Part shown: one piece after another, positions 26,151 through 34,889 of the stretch
How positions within the stretch are numbered: position 1 is the first letter of the stretch
How the letters are laid out: each line of letters begins with the position of its first letter
Assembly: GCA_028101095.1 (NCBI GenBank)
Contig: JAOHKG010000006.1
Coordinates: forward strand, 1-48,652
Direction of reading: 5' to 3'
Length of the DNA: 48,652 nt
Origin: Fidelibacterota bacterium
GTDB lineage: Bacteria > Fidelibacterota > Marinisomatia > Marinisomatales > UBA1611
Made by a program: the position numbers and the translations under genes
Notes under the pieces: model-generated
Database searches by the model: none
Told to the model about the DNA's origin: nothing
The model's input: only the letters and a program-made list of their open reading frames with translations

Positions 26151-27640
26151 AAAAACCATTTTTTATAACAACACCAATATACTATGTTAATGATAAGCCT
26201 CATATTGGACATGCTTATACGACAATTTTAGCGGATGTTTTTGCGAGATATTATAGAAAAAAAGGTGCTCCTACTTTGTTTTTAACAGGCCTTGATGAAC
26301 ACGGTCAAAAAGTTCAAGAGGCCGCAAAAGAAAAAGGCCTTTCCCCGATGGAACATTGTAATAAGATGGTTCCACAATTCACGAATTTATGGGATAAGCT
26401 TCACATCTCGAATGATGATTTTATAAGAACAACTGAACCACGGCACAAAAAAGTTGTTCAAATGATACTCAATAAAGTCTTTGAATCTGGTGATATATAT
26501 GAGGCTGAATATGAGGGCCTTTATTCAGTATCAGAAGAAAGATTTATAACTGAGAAAGAATTTGAGACGGGTCAATTTCGTGATATTAAAAAATTGAAAG
26601 AGAAAAATTACTTTTTTAAAATGAGCAAATATCAAGAGCGTCTGATTCAGCATATAAAAGAAAATCCAAAATTTATCCAACCAAATCATAGGAAAAATGA
26701 AATTCTAGGTTTTCTTCGTAAACCTTTAAATGATTTATGTATATCAAGACCAAAGTCAAGGTTAAATTGGGGTGTAGAACTCCCTTTTAACTCTGAATAT
26801 GTTACATATGTGTGGTTTGATGCTTTGATAAATTATATCTCTGCCCCAGGATATGATGAAGATCATGGGGTCTCTAAAGACTGGTGGCCAGCTTCGCACC
26901 ATTTAATTGGTAAGGATATATTAACTACTCATGCCGTTTATTGGCCGACAATGTTAATGTCCGCTGGAATTGATCTTCCAGAATCAATATTCGCACATGG
27001 CTGGTGGTTGATGGGTGATTCAAAAATGAGCAAGTCTATTGGTAATGTTGTAGATCCAATCAACTTAATCGATGATTATGGTGTTGATCCGGTTAGATAC
27101 TATTTAATGCGGGAAATGGTTCTAGGGCAAGATGCAAATTTCACAATAGAATTATTTAAAAGTAGATATAATAGTGACCTTGCAAATGATTTTGGAAATT
27201 TATTAAGTCGAGTAACAACGCTAATTAATAAGAATTTCAGTGGAAAAATACCCAATCCTGGAGACTTAGATACTTCAGAGATAAATATAAAAAATGATTC
27301 AATTTCTTTATGTTTATCGTTTGATGAATTGATGAAAAATATGAGATTGAATGAGGCTATTGAGTTAGTTATACGTTTTATTAGTGGTGTTAATAAATAC
27401 ATGGAACAAAATGCACCCTGGAAATTGGTGAAAGAAGATAAAAGAGCGGCTGGGAAAGTTTTATATACTGCAGGTGAGGCCTTGAGAATAAGTGCGCTAC
27501 TACTTTCACCTGTAATGCCAAATAGAACTAAAACGTTACTTGATATTTTAGACGCTTTCGATTCAAATCAAAAATGGGGAGGGCTAAAACCCGGAACTCA
27601 ATTAAATGATCATGCGCCACTATTTCCTCGTATAAAGTAA
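26147..27640 (+). CDS. metG: Methionyl-tRNA synthetase (short form, no zinc knuckle)
   Basis: MetG charges tRNA-Met and initiator tRNA with methionine using ATP. The HIGH motif is PHIGHAYTT (about 18-26), and the KMSKS loop is DSKMSKSIGNVVDP (about 293). The insert where many MetRS carry zinc cysteines reads YSVSEERFITEKEF and lacks them, as in short bacterial MetRS forms. The 497 residues end after the anticodon-binding helical bundle; the C-terminal tRNA-binding (Arc1p-like) extension is missing. The ATG overlaps the holB stop. TatD follows after 44 bp. Confidence 0.97.
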   Translation: MKKPFFITTPIYYVNDKPHIGHAYTTILADVFARYYRKKGAPTLFLTGLDEHGQKVQEAAKEKGLSPMEHCNKMVPQFTNLWDKLHISNDDFIRTTEPRHKKVVQMILNKVFESGDIYEAEYEGLYSVSEERFITEKEFETGQFRDIKKLKEKNYFFKMSKYQERLIQHIKENPKFIQPNHRKNEILGFLRKPLNDLCISRPKSRLNWGVELPFNSEYVTYVWFDALINYISAPGYDEDHGVSKDWWPASHHLIGKDILTTHAVYWPTMLMSAGIDLPESIFAHGWWLMGDSKMSKSIGNVVDPINLIDDYGVDPVRYYLMREMVLGQDANFTIELFKSRYNSDLANDFGNLLSRVTTLINKNFSGKIPNPGDLDTSEINIKNDSISLCLSFDELMKNMRLNEAIELVIRFISGVNKYMEQNAPWKLVKEDKRAAGKVLYTAGEALRISALLLSPVMPNRTKTLLDILDAFDSNQKWGGLKPGTQLNDHAPLFPRIK

Positions 27641-27684
27641 TTCTAGTATGAAATTAAAAAATAGAGTACAAAAAAGTTAAATAA

Positions 27685-28443
27685 ATGTTAATAGATACGC
27701 ACTGTCATCTTTATTATGAAGATTTAAAAAACGATATATATAATGTAATCAATCGAGCATCTGATTTAGGGGTTAATAAATTTATTTGTGTCTCAACAAA
27801 TCTGAATGATGCAGAAGAATGTATTGAACTAGCTAAAAATTTTGAACCAATATGGGCGACAGCAGGCATTCATCCCCATGATGCAAAAAGTGCACCTATC
27901 AAATTTGAAAATAAACTTAAAAGTCTATTAAATAATAAAAAAATAGTTGCAGTAGGTGAAATTGGACTAGATTATTTTAGAGGGTTGACAGATCAAAAAA
28001 TACAAAAAAAATATTTTAGAAAGCAGCTTGAGATTGCAGCTGAAATGGACCTGCCAATTGTATTTCATAATAGAGAAGCAGATGAAGATATCATCTCGAT
28101 TCTATCAGATTTTCCAGGCTTAAAAGGGGTTGCACATTGCTTCTCAAGCACAATAGAAACAGCTGAAAAATTAATTGAATTAGGGTTTCTAATTTCTTTT
28201 TCCGGTAATTTAACTTTTAAAAATAGCAAGCTTCCGGAGGTCGCCTCAAAGATATCTTTGAGGAACCTATTAGTAGAAACAGATTCTCCCTACCTAAGTC
28301 CGACTCCATTTAGAGGAAAACCAAATGAGCCTGCACGAGTAAGATATGTTGCTGAAAAATTAGCAGATATAAACAATTGTACCCTAGAAGAAGTTGCGAA
28401 GAGAACATCGGAAAACGCAATAAAACTATTTAAAATCGTTTAA
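27685..28443 (+). CDS. TatD family metal-dependent deoxyribonuclease/hydrolase
   Basis: This TIM-barrel hydrolase has 252 residues, typical for the family. Metal-binding signatures are IDTHCHLYYEDL (residues 3-14), VGEIGLDYFRG (about 92), PIVFHNREADEDI, KGVAHCFSS and LLVETDSPYLSPTPFRGKPNEP (about 193-214). Members are 3'-5' DNA/RNA exonucleases or act in quality control of D-amino-acid tRNA or oxidised DNA. In many genomes the gene sits between metG and rsmA, exactly as here, which supports the YcfH/TatD subgroup. RsmA starts 4 bp after its stop. Confidence 0.94.
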   Translation: MLIDTHCHLYYEDLKNDIYNVINRASDLGVNKFICVSTNLNDAEECIELAKNFEPIWATAGIHPHDAKSAPIKFENKLKSLLNNKKIVAVGEIGLDYFRGLTDQKIQKKYFRKQLEIAAEMDLPIVFHNREADEDIISILSDFPGLKGVAHCFSSTIETAEKLIELGFLISFSGNLTFKNSKLPEVASKISLRNLLVETDSPYLSPTPFRGKPNEPARVRYVAEKLADINNCTLEEVAKRTSENAIKLFKIV

Positions 28444-28447
28444 TCAG

Positions 28448-29212
28448 ATGAAAATAAATCAACATCCTTTCAGAAAAAAATGGGGGCAAAATTTTCTAAC
28501 AGATAATAATTTATTAAATAAAATTGCAAGGACTATTGACCCTCAATCAAAAGATAACTTTCTTGAAATTGGACCAGGAGAGGGCGCACTTACCGAGAGG
28601 ATATATCCTTTTGTTAATCAAATGGCAGCAATAGAAATTGATCCGTTACTAATAAATTTTTTAAAAGACCATCCAACTTTACAAAACTTATTATTGATAC
28701 AAGGGGATATTCTTTTGCAAGAGATTGAAAACATACCGATAAGAACCCCGGTTCGAATTATAGGCAATATTCCTTACAATATTACATCGCCAATAATATT
28801 TTGGTTAATTGAGCAACTTAATTATTGGGAAGATGCCTTTATTATGATGCAGAAAGAAGTAGCGGAACGTTTAGCTTCAAAAATCAACACCAAGGCCTAT
28901 GGTCGATTAACTGTTGTTACAAGTGCATACTTAAACTTTGAATATTGTTTCACTATTAAACCAGATGTTTTTATTCCTAAGCCAAAAGTTGAATCTGCAA
29001 TAATGAGATTTACTAAGAAAAGCGAACCTCTTATTCAAGATGAAAAATACTTAAAGTTCAACAAACTAGTTGCTACCGCGTTTTCACAAAGAAGAAAAAT
29101 GTTGAGAAATACACTCAAAGGTTGGGATATATCAGAAGATATTAAAAATAAAATTGGTTTTGATAGAAGACCAGAGTCGTTAACAGTTGAAGAATTTATT
29201 TCGATGGTTTAG
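28448..29212 (+). CDS. rsmA: 16S rRNA A1518/A1519 dimethyltransferase RsmA (KsgA)
   Basis: RsmA transfers four methyl groups from S-adenosylmethionine to two adjacent adenosines in the last helix of 16S rRNA during 30S assembly. The 254 residues have the normal architecture: RKKWGQNFLTDNNLLNKI at the N-terminus, the SAM loop LEIGPGEGALTERI (about 38-51), the catalytic NIPYN motif (about 106-110), and the C-terminal domain with ATAFSQRRKMLRNTLKG. It is the last gene of the operon starting at 21913. The next gene, rpsU, has its own promoter. Confidence 0.97.
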   Translation: MKINQHPFRKKWGQNFLTDNNLLNKIARTIDPQSKDNFLEIGPGEGALTERIYPFVNQMAAIEIDPLLINFLKDHPTLQNLLLIQGDILLQEIENIPIRTPVRIIGNIPYNITSPIIFWLIEQLNYWEDAFIMMQKEVAERLASKINTKAYGRLTVVTSAYLNFEYCFTIKPDVFIPKPKVESAIMRFTKKSEPLIQDEKYLKFNKLVATAFSQRRKMLRNTLKGWDISEDIKNKIGFDRRPESLTVEEFISMV

Positions 29213-29237
29213 TTCTTGGATTTAAGTTTCATCCCTA

Positions 29238-29267
29238 TTAAGATCGCCCGCTTTGTAGCACTATAAT
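29238..29267 (+). promoter_or_regulatory. Predicted promoter of rpsU
   Basis: TATAAT at 29262-29267 is a perfect sigma70-type -10 hexamer. TTAAGA at 29238-29243 is a moderate -35 match with an 18 bp spacer. It would start transcription near 29274, leaving a short leader of about 25 nt that holds the strong Shine-Dalgarno. The Bacteroidota-type -33/-7 consensus (TTTG/TAnnTTTG) is not evident. Confidence 0.5.
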
Positions 29268-29286
29268 AAAATACCACAAACACTTT

Positions 29287-29295
29287 GGAGGTGAT
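29287..29295 (+). promoter_or_regulatory. Exceptionally strong Shine-Dalgarno of rpsU
   Basis: GGAGGTGAT is fully complementary to the canonical 16S 3' end core and is placed 4 nt before a GTG start (8 nt from the GGAGG core). It decides the GTG at 29300 as the start. Most other starts in the window have no recognisable Shine-Dalgarno; see the finding on rpsU autoregulation. Confidence 0.9.
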
Positions 29296-29299
29296 TTAA

Positions 29300-29545
29300 G
29301 TGGTTGAAGTTCAAGTCAGAGATAAAGAATCTTTTGAAAGAGCTCTTCGTCGTTTTAAGAAGATGTGGGAGCGAGCAGGTGTTTTAAGAGAAGTTCGAAA
29401 TAGAGCTTTTTATGAAAAACCCAGCGATGCGAAACGTGAAGAAAAAAAGAAAACGGTTCGTAGAATTAAAAGATTGGCTAGGATTGAAGCATTGCGAAAC
29501 GATCCGCGTGCTAGTAGACAAAGACGTCGAAGAAGGCGTAAGTAA
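29300..29545 (+). CDS. rpsU: 30S ribosomal protein bS21
   Basis: bS21 is a small basic 30S protein next to the platform and the 16S 3' end. The 81 residues match the family: [32 protein letters not shown] and [15 protein letters not shown], then an Arg-rich tail (RRRRRR). It is about ten residues longer than E. coli bS21, with the extra length in the tail. The start is GTG behind a strong Shine-Dalgarno, with a TATAAT promoter upstream and a 12 bp terminator downstream, so it forms a monocistronic unit between rsmA and glmM. This arrangement fits separate control of bS21. Confidence 0.96.
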   Translation: MVEVQVRDKESFERALRRFKKMWERAGVLREVRNRAFYEKPSDAKREEKKKTVRRIKRLARIEALRNDPRASRQRRRRRRK

Positions 29546-29565
29546 GTCTCAACTTAGTATTCTTG

Positions 29566-29597
29566 GGAAAGCTCTGGATTCCAGAGCTTTCCTTCTT
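29566..29597 (+). terminator. Rho-independent terminator of rpsU
   Basis: GGAAAGCTCTGG (29566-29577), loop ATT, and CCAGAGCTTTCC (29581-29592) form a perfect 12 bp stem. The T-rich TTCTT follows. It lies 20 bp after the rpsU stop and ends the monocistronic unit before glmM. Confidence 0.85.
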
Positions 29598-29636
29598 TAT
29601 AAATTTTATCATAAACCCCACACCTATTAAACATTT

Positions 29637-30977
29637 ATGTTAATAAGAAGTATATCCGGAGTTAGAGGAATAACAGAAACCCACCTAACACCAGAATTAG
29701 CGGTTACATTTTCACAAGCATTAAATGAATTTTTACCAGAAGGTGCAATTATTACGGGAAGAGATAGTAGAGCTTCTGGGGACCGAATTCTTGCATCAAT
29801 GATTGATGAATTAGTGAGATTAGGAAGATCTATTATTCAATGTGACATTGTTCCAACACCAACTGTTCAGTTTATGGTTCATAGTACCGAAGCTATTGGT
29901 GGCTTAGTGGTAACAGCAAGTCATAATCCGGCCGAGTGGAATGGATTTAAATTTATAAGACAAGATAGTACTTTTTTTCATCCGGATGAGTGTGAGCAAC
30001 TATTCCAAATTGTTGATAAAATAGTTACCCCAAGGTTTAAGGGTGCACCTGGTATCGCTTGGAAAGATCAAAATGCTATCCAAAAACATGTGATCTCTTG
30101 TGTAAGCCTTAAATGTATTTCCTTGAATGATATTAGAAAAAAGAAATTTAAAATTGTTATAGATGCAGTTAATGGTGCAGGCTCAAATGCCTTACCAGCA
30201 CTTTTAGAATCACTAGGCTGTGATGTGGTTGAATTAAATTGTGAACCGAGTGGCATCTTTAATCGAGGTACTGAACCTCTCCCTGAAAATTTAGAAGACT
30301 TATCTAATGCTGTAATTCAACATGATGCAAATGCTGGGTTTGCAGTAGACCCAGATGCTGATCGTTTGGCCGTGGTTGATGAGAACGGTAAACCACTTGG
30401 AGAGGAATATACTCTTGTCCTAGCTGCCGATGGTTATATGAAAAATGTAAAAAAAGAAGATGAGACATTTGTTGTGAACTTATCTACATCGATGGCTCTA
30501 GAAAAGCTTAGTATTAAAAATAATATCAAAGTAGAGAGATCTGCTGTTGGGGAAATAAATGTCGTAAATAAAATGAATGAACTGTCCTCAAATTTTGGAG
30601 GAGAAGGTAATGGAGGAGTTATTTTAAGAGAGTCTCACTTAGGAAGAGATTCCCTTGTAGCGGCAACGATGGTCCTAAACCGAATGTCGCAGTCAGAAGA
30701 CCCCCTCAGCCAATTACACGCATCTCTACCTCAATTTCAAATAATTAAAGATAAAATCAGTTTAGAGGGAATTGATCCCAAAGTCTTAATTCATAAGGTT
30801 GAATCATTATTTAAAGAAGCCTCAAAATCAACAATCGATGGCATTAAATTTACTTGGGAAGATAAATGGGTTCATTTAAGGAAATCTAACACAGAACCTA
30901 TCATGCGAATATATGCGGAGGCTTCTGATCAAGAAAGTGCTTTGAGCTTAATTAAAAGCATCAAAGAGTTAATATAA
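29637..30977 (+). CDS. glmM: Phosphoglucosamine mutase (alpha-D-phosphohexomutase family)
   Basis: The enzyme interconverts glucosamine 6- and 1-phosphate on the way to UDP-GlcNAc for peptidoglycan and LPS. The 446 residues fit. The active-site phosphoserine is in VTASHNPAEWNGFKF (about 93-107), the metal loop is VDPDADRLAVVDE (about 237-249), the sugar-binding loop GEGNGGVILRESHLGRD is near 322, and the phosphate loop RKSNTEPIMRIYAE is near the end. The family contains mutases for glucosamine, mannose and glucose phosphates. Sequence alone does not fully exclude phosphomannomutase; GlmM is the most likely role. It is followed by rlmD after 18 bp. Confidence 0.85.
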   Translation: MLIRSISGVRGITETHLTPELAVTFSQALNEFLPEGAIITGRDSRASGDRILASMIDELVRLGRSIIQCDIVPTPTVQFMVHSTEAIGGLVVTASHNPAEWNGFKFIRQDSTFFHPDECEQLFQIVDKIVTPRFKGAPGIAWKDQNAIQKHVISCVSLKCISLNDIRKKKFKIVIDAVNGAGSNALPALLESLGCDVVELNCEPSGIFNRGTEPLPENLEDLSNAVIQHDANAGFAVDPDADRLAVVDENGKPLGEEYTLVLAADGYMKNVKKEDETFVVNLSTSMALEKLSIKNNIKVERSAVGEINVVNKMNELSSNFGGEGNGGVILRESHLGRDSLVAATMVLNRMSQSEDPLSQLHASLPQFQIIKDKISLEGIDPKVLIHKVESLFKEASKSTIDGIKFTWEDKWVHLRKSNTEPIMRIYAEASDQESALSLIKSIKELI

Positions 30978-30995
30978 ACAAAGACATTATAAAAC

Positions 30996-32411
30996 ATGAA
31001 TGAAAATTTGAATACACCAGCAATAAAAAAAGGATCTGAACTTGAGCTAGAAATTGAGTCTCTTGCATATGGAGGAATGGGATTAGCTCGAAAAGAAAAT
31101 TTTGTTATTTTTGTAAAAGGTGCAATTCCAGGACAGAAAGTTTTAGCTAAAATATATAAGAAAAAAAGTGGTTTTGCGGAGGCAAGAGTATTAACCCTTC
31201 TAACTGAATCCTCCAATGCAGTTGAAGTTAAATGTAACCATTACTACATATGTAGTAAAGTGCAGAGTTTGTCATATGATGAACAACTTAAAGAAAAATC
31301 AAACCAGGTAGAAGATGCATTCAGAAGACTCGGTGGCTTTTCTAATTTTGAACTTAGTGGGAAAGTTGGAGCTGAAAAGATTTTTAACTATCGGAATAAA
31401 ATGGAATTTACTTTTTCACCACATAGATGGGTACTTGATTCTGAACCAGAAGGTGTTAATAAATCATTTGCCTTAGGCTTACATATGACTGGTAGGTATG
31501 ATAAAATATTAGATATAAAAAACTGTCATATACAACCAGAGATAGGAAATAAGATTTTAGAAGTTGCAAGAGAGGTCTGCTTGTTAAATCCAGATCTAAA
31601 ACCATATGATCCAAAAACACATATAGGCTTTTTACGTTATTTAATGATTCGATATGGGGCGAATACGGACCAATTAATGATTAATATAGTTACATCCTAT
31701 AATGATTTAAATAAACTCTCACCACTTACTGATACATTACTTAAAAAAATACCTCAGATAACATCAATGGTAAATAATGTAAATACAAGAAAAGCGGATG
31801 TAGCTTTTGGAGAGTATGAGACATTAATTTTTGGGAATCCATATATTGAAGAAAAAATTGGGAATCTTACATTTGAAATTTCTGCAAATTCATTTTTTCA
31901 AACAAATACTTATCAAGGTTTGAAATTATATCAAGAAGTAGAAAAAGCAGCTCAACTTACGGGGAATGAAGTAATCTTTGATCTATATTGTGGGACTGGA
32001 ACAATCGGCCTTTTTCTTGCGAAAAAAGCGAAAGAAATATATGGGTTTGAAGTTATCCGCTCTTCTCTTGAGGATGCAGAAAAAAATGCTGAAAAGAACA
32101 AAGTAGAAAATATATTTTTTCTAAAATCAAATTTAGACACGTTTTTTAAGTCAGGTCAATTATCAAGGAAAATCCCTAAACCAGATGTTGTAATTGTTGA
32201 CCCACCACGTGCAGGAATGCACCCTGATATGACAAATTATTTACATAAATTTAAAGCAAAGAAAATTATTTATGTTTCGTGTAACCCAACCACTCAAGCT
32301 AGAGATGCTAAAATATTAGCAGAAAAAGGTTATGCTATAGAAAAAGCAACGATGGTTGATATGTTTCCTCATACTCCCCATATTGAAACGGTTATTTTAT
32401 TTTCTAAATAA
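30996..32411 (+). CDS. rlmD: 23S rRNA (uracil-C5)-methyltransferase, RlmD/RlmCD family
   Basis: The protein has 471 residues. An N-terminal TRAM domain spans about residues 8-62 (ELEIESLAYGGMGLARKENFVIFVKGAIPGQKV). The SAM-binding domain has IFDLYCGTGTIGLFLAKKA (about 328-346) and VIVDPPRAGMHPDM, with the catalytic Cys in YVSCNPTTQARD (about 426-437). It methylates a uracil of 23S rRNA at C5 (U1939 and/or U747 in E. coli numbering). The region that usually carries Fe-S cysteines (C-x5-C-x2-C) reads CNHYYICSKVQ and lacks the third Cys, though a later Cys (IKNCHIQ) is present, so cluster binding is doubtful. It converges on the MMPL gene with a 14 bp gap. Confidence 0.9.
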   Translation: MNENLNTPAIKKGSELELEIESLAYGGMGLARKENFVIFVKGAIPGQKVLAKIYKKKSGFAEARVLTLLTESSNAVEVKCNHYYICSKVQSLSYDEQLKEKSNQVEDAFRRLGGFSNFELSGKVGAEKIFNYRNKMEFTFSPHRWVLDSEPEGVNKSFALGLHMTGRYDKILDIKNCHIQPEIGNKILEVAREVCLLNPDLKPYDPKTHIGFLRYLMIRYGANTDQLMINIVTSYNDLNKLSPLTDTLLKKIPQITSMVNNVNTRKADVAFGEYETLIFGNPYIEEKIGNLTFEISANSFFQTNTYQGLKLYQEVEKAAQLTGNEVIFDLYCGTGTIGLFLAKKAKEIYGFEVIRSSLEDAEKNAEKNKVENIFFLKSNLDTFFKSGQLSRKIPKPDVVIVDPPRAGMHPDMTNYLHKFKAKKIIYVSCNPTTQARDAKILAEKGYAIEKATMVDMFPHTPHIETVILFSK

Positions 32412-32425
32412 TTATTTCTAAAAAA

Positions 32426-34666
32426 CTAATTATTAGTAGGCTTCGGTAAAATTAGACATAGTGCAGGAAGTAAAGTGAGATCACAAGTAAGTGCACAGGC
32501 TATCATACTTGCAGCGAGTAGTCCAAATTGGTAAGTTGGTAAAAAAGCAGATAAAAATAAGATAGAAAACCCACCAACTAGCACACTACTTGTTATCATC
32601 AATGCCGACCCCGTATTTTTAATAGTTTCTTGGATTGCTTCGCGCTTATTTAATCCATTTGAGAGCTCTTTCCTGTATCTTAAAAGAAAATGAAGACTAT
32701 CATCAACCGCGATGCCTAAAGCCACCGAAAATGTCATGGCTGTTGGAGGCCGAATTGAAATTCCAAGCCATGAGAGGATACCTAAGACTGTAAAAATAGG
32801 AATAAGGTTGGTTACTAAACTTGCGAAAAGCATTGATTTTGAACGAAACATAAATGCCATAATTATTGCGATTAGACCAATTGCAATACTCAGGCTATCA
32901 ACCAAAGATTTGACTAAATAGTTATTTGTTTTTAAGGCAACCACAGTCGTCCCTGTATATTCAATTGACAAGTGTTTTGGTAAGGTAAGAGCTAGTGAAT
33001 CAAGTCTTTTATATAAAATTTCCATTTTTGAAGATGTTTTATTCTCGATTAAGCCAGATATTCTTAATGTGGTGTTATTAGCATTTAATAATTTTAGCTC
33101 TTGTTGATTTTGATCTTGTGCAATTTGATCAAGTATTTCTTGATTGTACAACTTATCTTTGTCATTCCTGATTCTTTTTATGGATGTTATCAAATCATTA
33201 ATTGAAAAAAAACGACTTTCTTTTAAATTATTATTTAGGAGAGTCTGGATTTTTTTTAAATAAGAAAGATTCTCATTATCAGTAATTTTTTTTATACCGC
33301 TTAAATTATTTGGATTTAATTTCAGTAAAACTTCAAATGGCAAGACTCCTCCAAAATGTTTTTCTGTAAGTTTTAAATCCTGGTAAAGTTTATTCTCAGG
33401 TCTTAAATCATCCATTAATGAAGAGTCAGTAGACAAGTCCTTAATTTTAAAAATAGCTGTCCCCGATATTAAAATTGGAATAAGAATAAAAGCCCATGGG
33501 TTTTTTGGGATAGTTCTTGATAGCCAATTTAGCAAAGGTGAAAAAGACCGATTCGCTGGATAATCTAGCCGATTTAACAAAATGATCCCCGATGGAACAA
33601 CGATTATAGATATAATCCATGCAATCATTACTCCGCAAGCTATTTCAAGTCCGAATTCTTGAAGAATTTTTATGCTTGTAGATGTTAAGGCTAGGAAACC
33701 TATAGATGTTGTTATGCTCGTTAAAAAAATCACTTTAAACATTTGCGTTACTGTTTCATGCATAGCCTCAGCAGGATCCAAATTCTTATTAAATAGTTTT
33801 TCTCTGAAATAAGCTTGTATATGGATTGCATCACCAATACCAATTATGAATAGTAGAGTTGGAACAATATATGTCATAATATTTATATCAAGCCCAACTA
33901 GTCCCATAAACCCTAAAAGCCAAATCACAGTTATAATCACAGTTATAATAGGTAGAAAAACATTAACCCAATTCTTAAATAAAAAACTTAAAATACAAAT
34001 TAATAATATTGCAATTGGTGGTAAAAATAAAAAGTTATCTCTTACCATGTATTTAACATATTCAGTTCTTAAAACAGAAACACCTGAATAAGTCCATTCT
34101 GGAGATGTTTTTAAAGTTAGTACTTTTATTCTTTCTAATATTTCTGAGCGAGCTTGATGATTATTTACATTATCATTCAAGCTTAAAATGATAGATCCAT
34201 ATTCAAGATTTTTTGATAAGATACGTGAACCAATAGAAGGATCAGTTTGTATATACTTAAGCTTTAATAAAAGGCTATCGTGATTCCAGTTATCTTTGGT
34301 TCCATTTATTTTCCCAAGCCAGGCTTTCTCATCTAGGTCACTTATACTGAAAATTGAAATAATACTATTAACACCTTTTATTTCATCTATATCGTATATT
34401 AATGATTCTAATTCTTGATATAGTGTTTGGTCGAGGTAATCAATGGGTTTGTAAATAAGTGAAATAATATTATCTTCGCGACCGAATTCTTCTCGAAAAG
34501 AAAAATATTTTTCCACATTAGGATCTTTTTTTGAGAATAAATGTTCTATAGAAAAATCGATTTTAAGATTTGGTATAAAGAAGGACCAAAATAAGGTAAC
34601 CATAAAAACAATAATTAATGTTTTCTGTGGTTTAGCAATAATGTAACGAGAAAATCTAGAGACCAT
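32426..34666 (-). CDS. RND superfamily exporter, MMPL/HAE3 type
   Basis: The protein has 746 residues and 12 predicted TM helices in the two-fold repeat of RND pumps: TM1 near 12-32, a large periplasmic loop, TM2-6 (about 210-385), a second TM7 (about 400) and loop, and TM8-12 (about 590-740). The proton-relay Asp of RND pumps is seen in FIIGIGDAIHIQAYF and in ALGIAVDDSLHFLLRYRKEL. Such short MMPL proteins export lipids or hydrophobic compounds; the substrate is unknown. The gene is alone on the minus strand between rlmD and valS, with no membrane-fusion or OMP partner next to it. A TolC-like gene lies 13 kb away and is not obviously linked. Confidence 0.85.
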   Translation of the reverse strand: MVSRFSRYIIAKPQKTLIIVFMVTLFWSFFIPNLKIDFSIEHLFSKKDPNVEKYFSFREEFGREDNIISLIYKPIDYLDQTLYQELESLIYDIDEIKGVNSIISIFSISDLDEKAWLGKINGTKDNWNHDSLLLKLKYIQTDPSIGSRILSKNLEYGSIILSLNDNVNNHQARSEILERIKVLTLKTSPEWTYSGVSVLRTEYVKYMVRDNFLFLPPIAILLICILSFLFKNWVNVFLPIITVIITVIWLLGFMGLVGLDINIMTYIVPTLLFIIGIGDAIHIQAYFREKLFNKNLDPAEAMHETVTQMFKVIFLTSITTSIGFLALTSTSIKILQEFGLEIACGVMIAWIISIIVVPSGIILLNRLDYPANRSFSPLLNWLSRTIPKNPWAFILIPILISGTAIFKIKDLSTDSSLMDDLRPENKLYQDLKLTEKHFGGVLPFEVLLKLNPNNLSGIKKITDNENLSYLKKIQTLLNNNLKESRFFSINDLITSIKRIRNDKDKLYNQEILDQIAQDQNQQELKLLNANNTTLRISGLIENKTSSKMEILYKRLDSLALTLPKHLSIEYTGTTVVALKTNNYLVKSLVDSLSIAIGLIAIIMAFMFRSKSMLFASLVTNLIPIFTVLGILSWLGISIRPPTAMTFSVALGIAVDDSLHFLLRYRKELSNGLNKREAIQETIKNTGSALMITSSVLVGGFSILFLSAFLPTYQFGLLAASMIACALTCDLTLLPALCLILPKPTNN

Positions 34667-34889
34667 GTGACGTTTTTATTATAAAGTTATTAAAAAGGAT
34701 ATAATACATTTAAAGAATACATTAATTGGCTAGTAATAATCAAACTTCAATGAAGATAATTTTAAAGCCAATTGATGGTTAGAAATAAAAGTAAATTGTA
34801 ATATCATTTAGAATGAAAGGTTCTTTTAAATAACGTAAAATTAGATGAATATATTTCAAACATTTTAATAAAAACCTTTAAGCAATAGT
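34667..34889. other. Divergent intergenic region with inverted repeat upstream of valS
   Basis: This 223 bp region holds the promoters of the MMPL gene (minus) and valS (plus). TATAAT at 34700-34705 could be a valS -10 box, but its -35 region is poor; if real, valS has a leader of about 180 nt. AATTGGCT (34724-34731) and AGCCAATT (34766-34773) are an 8 bp inverted repeat enclosing a small CTTCA/TGAAG stem, possibly a structured leader. No T-box features (specifier loop or conserved T-box bulge sequence) were recognised. Confidence 0.4.
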
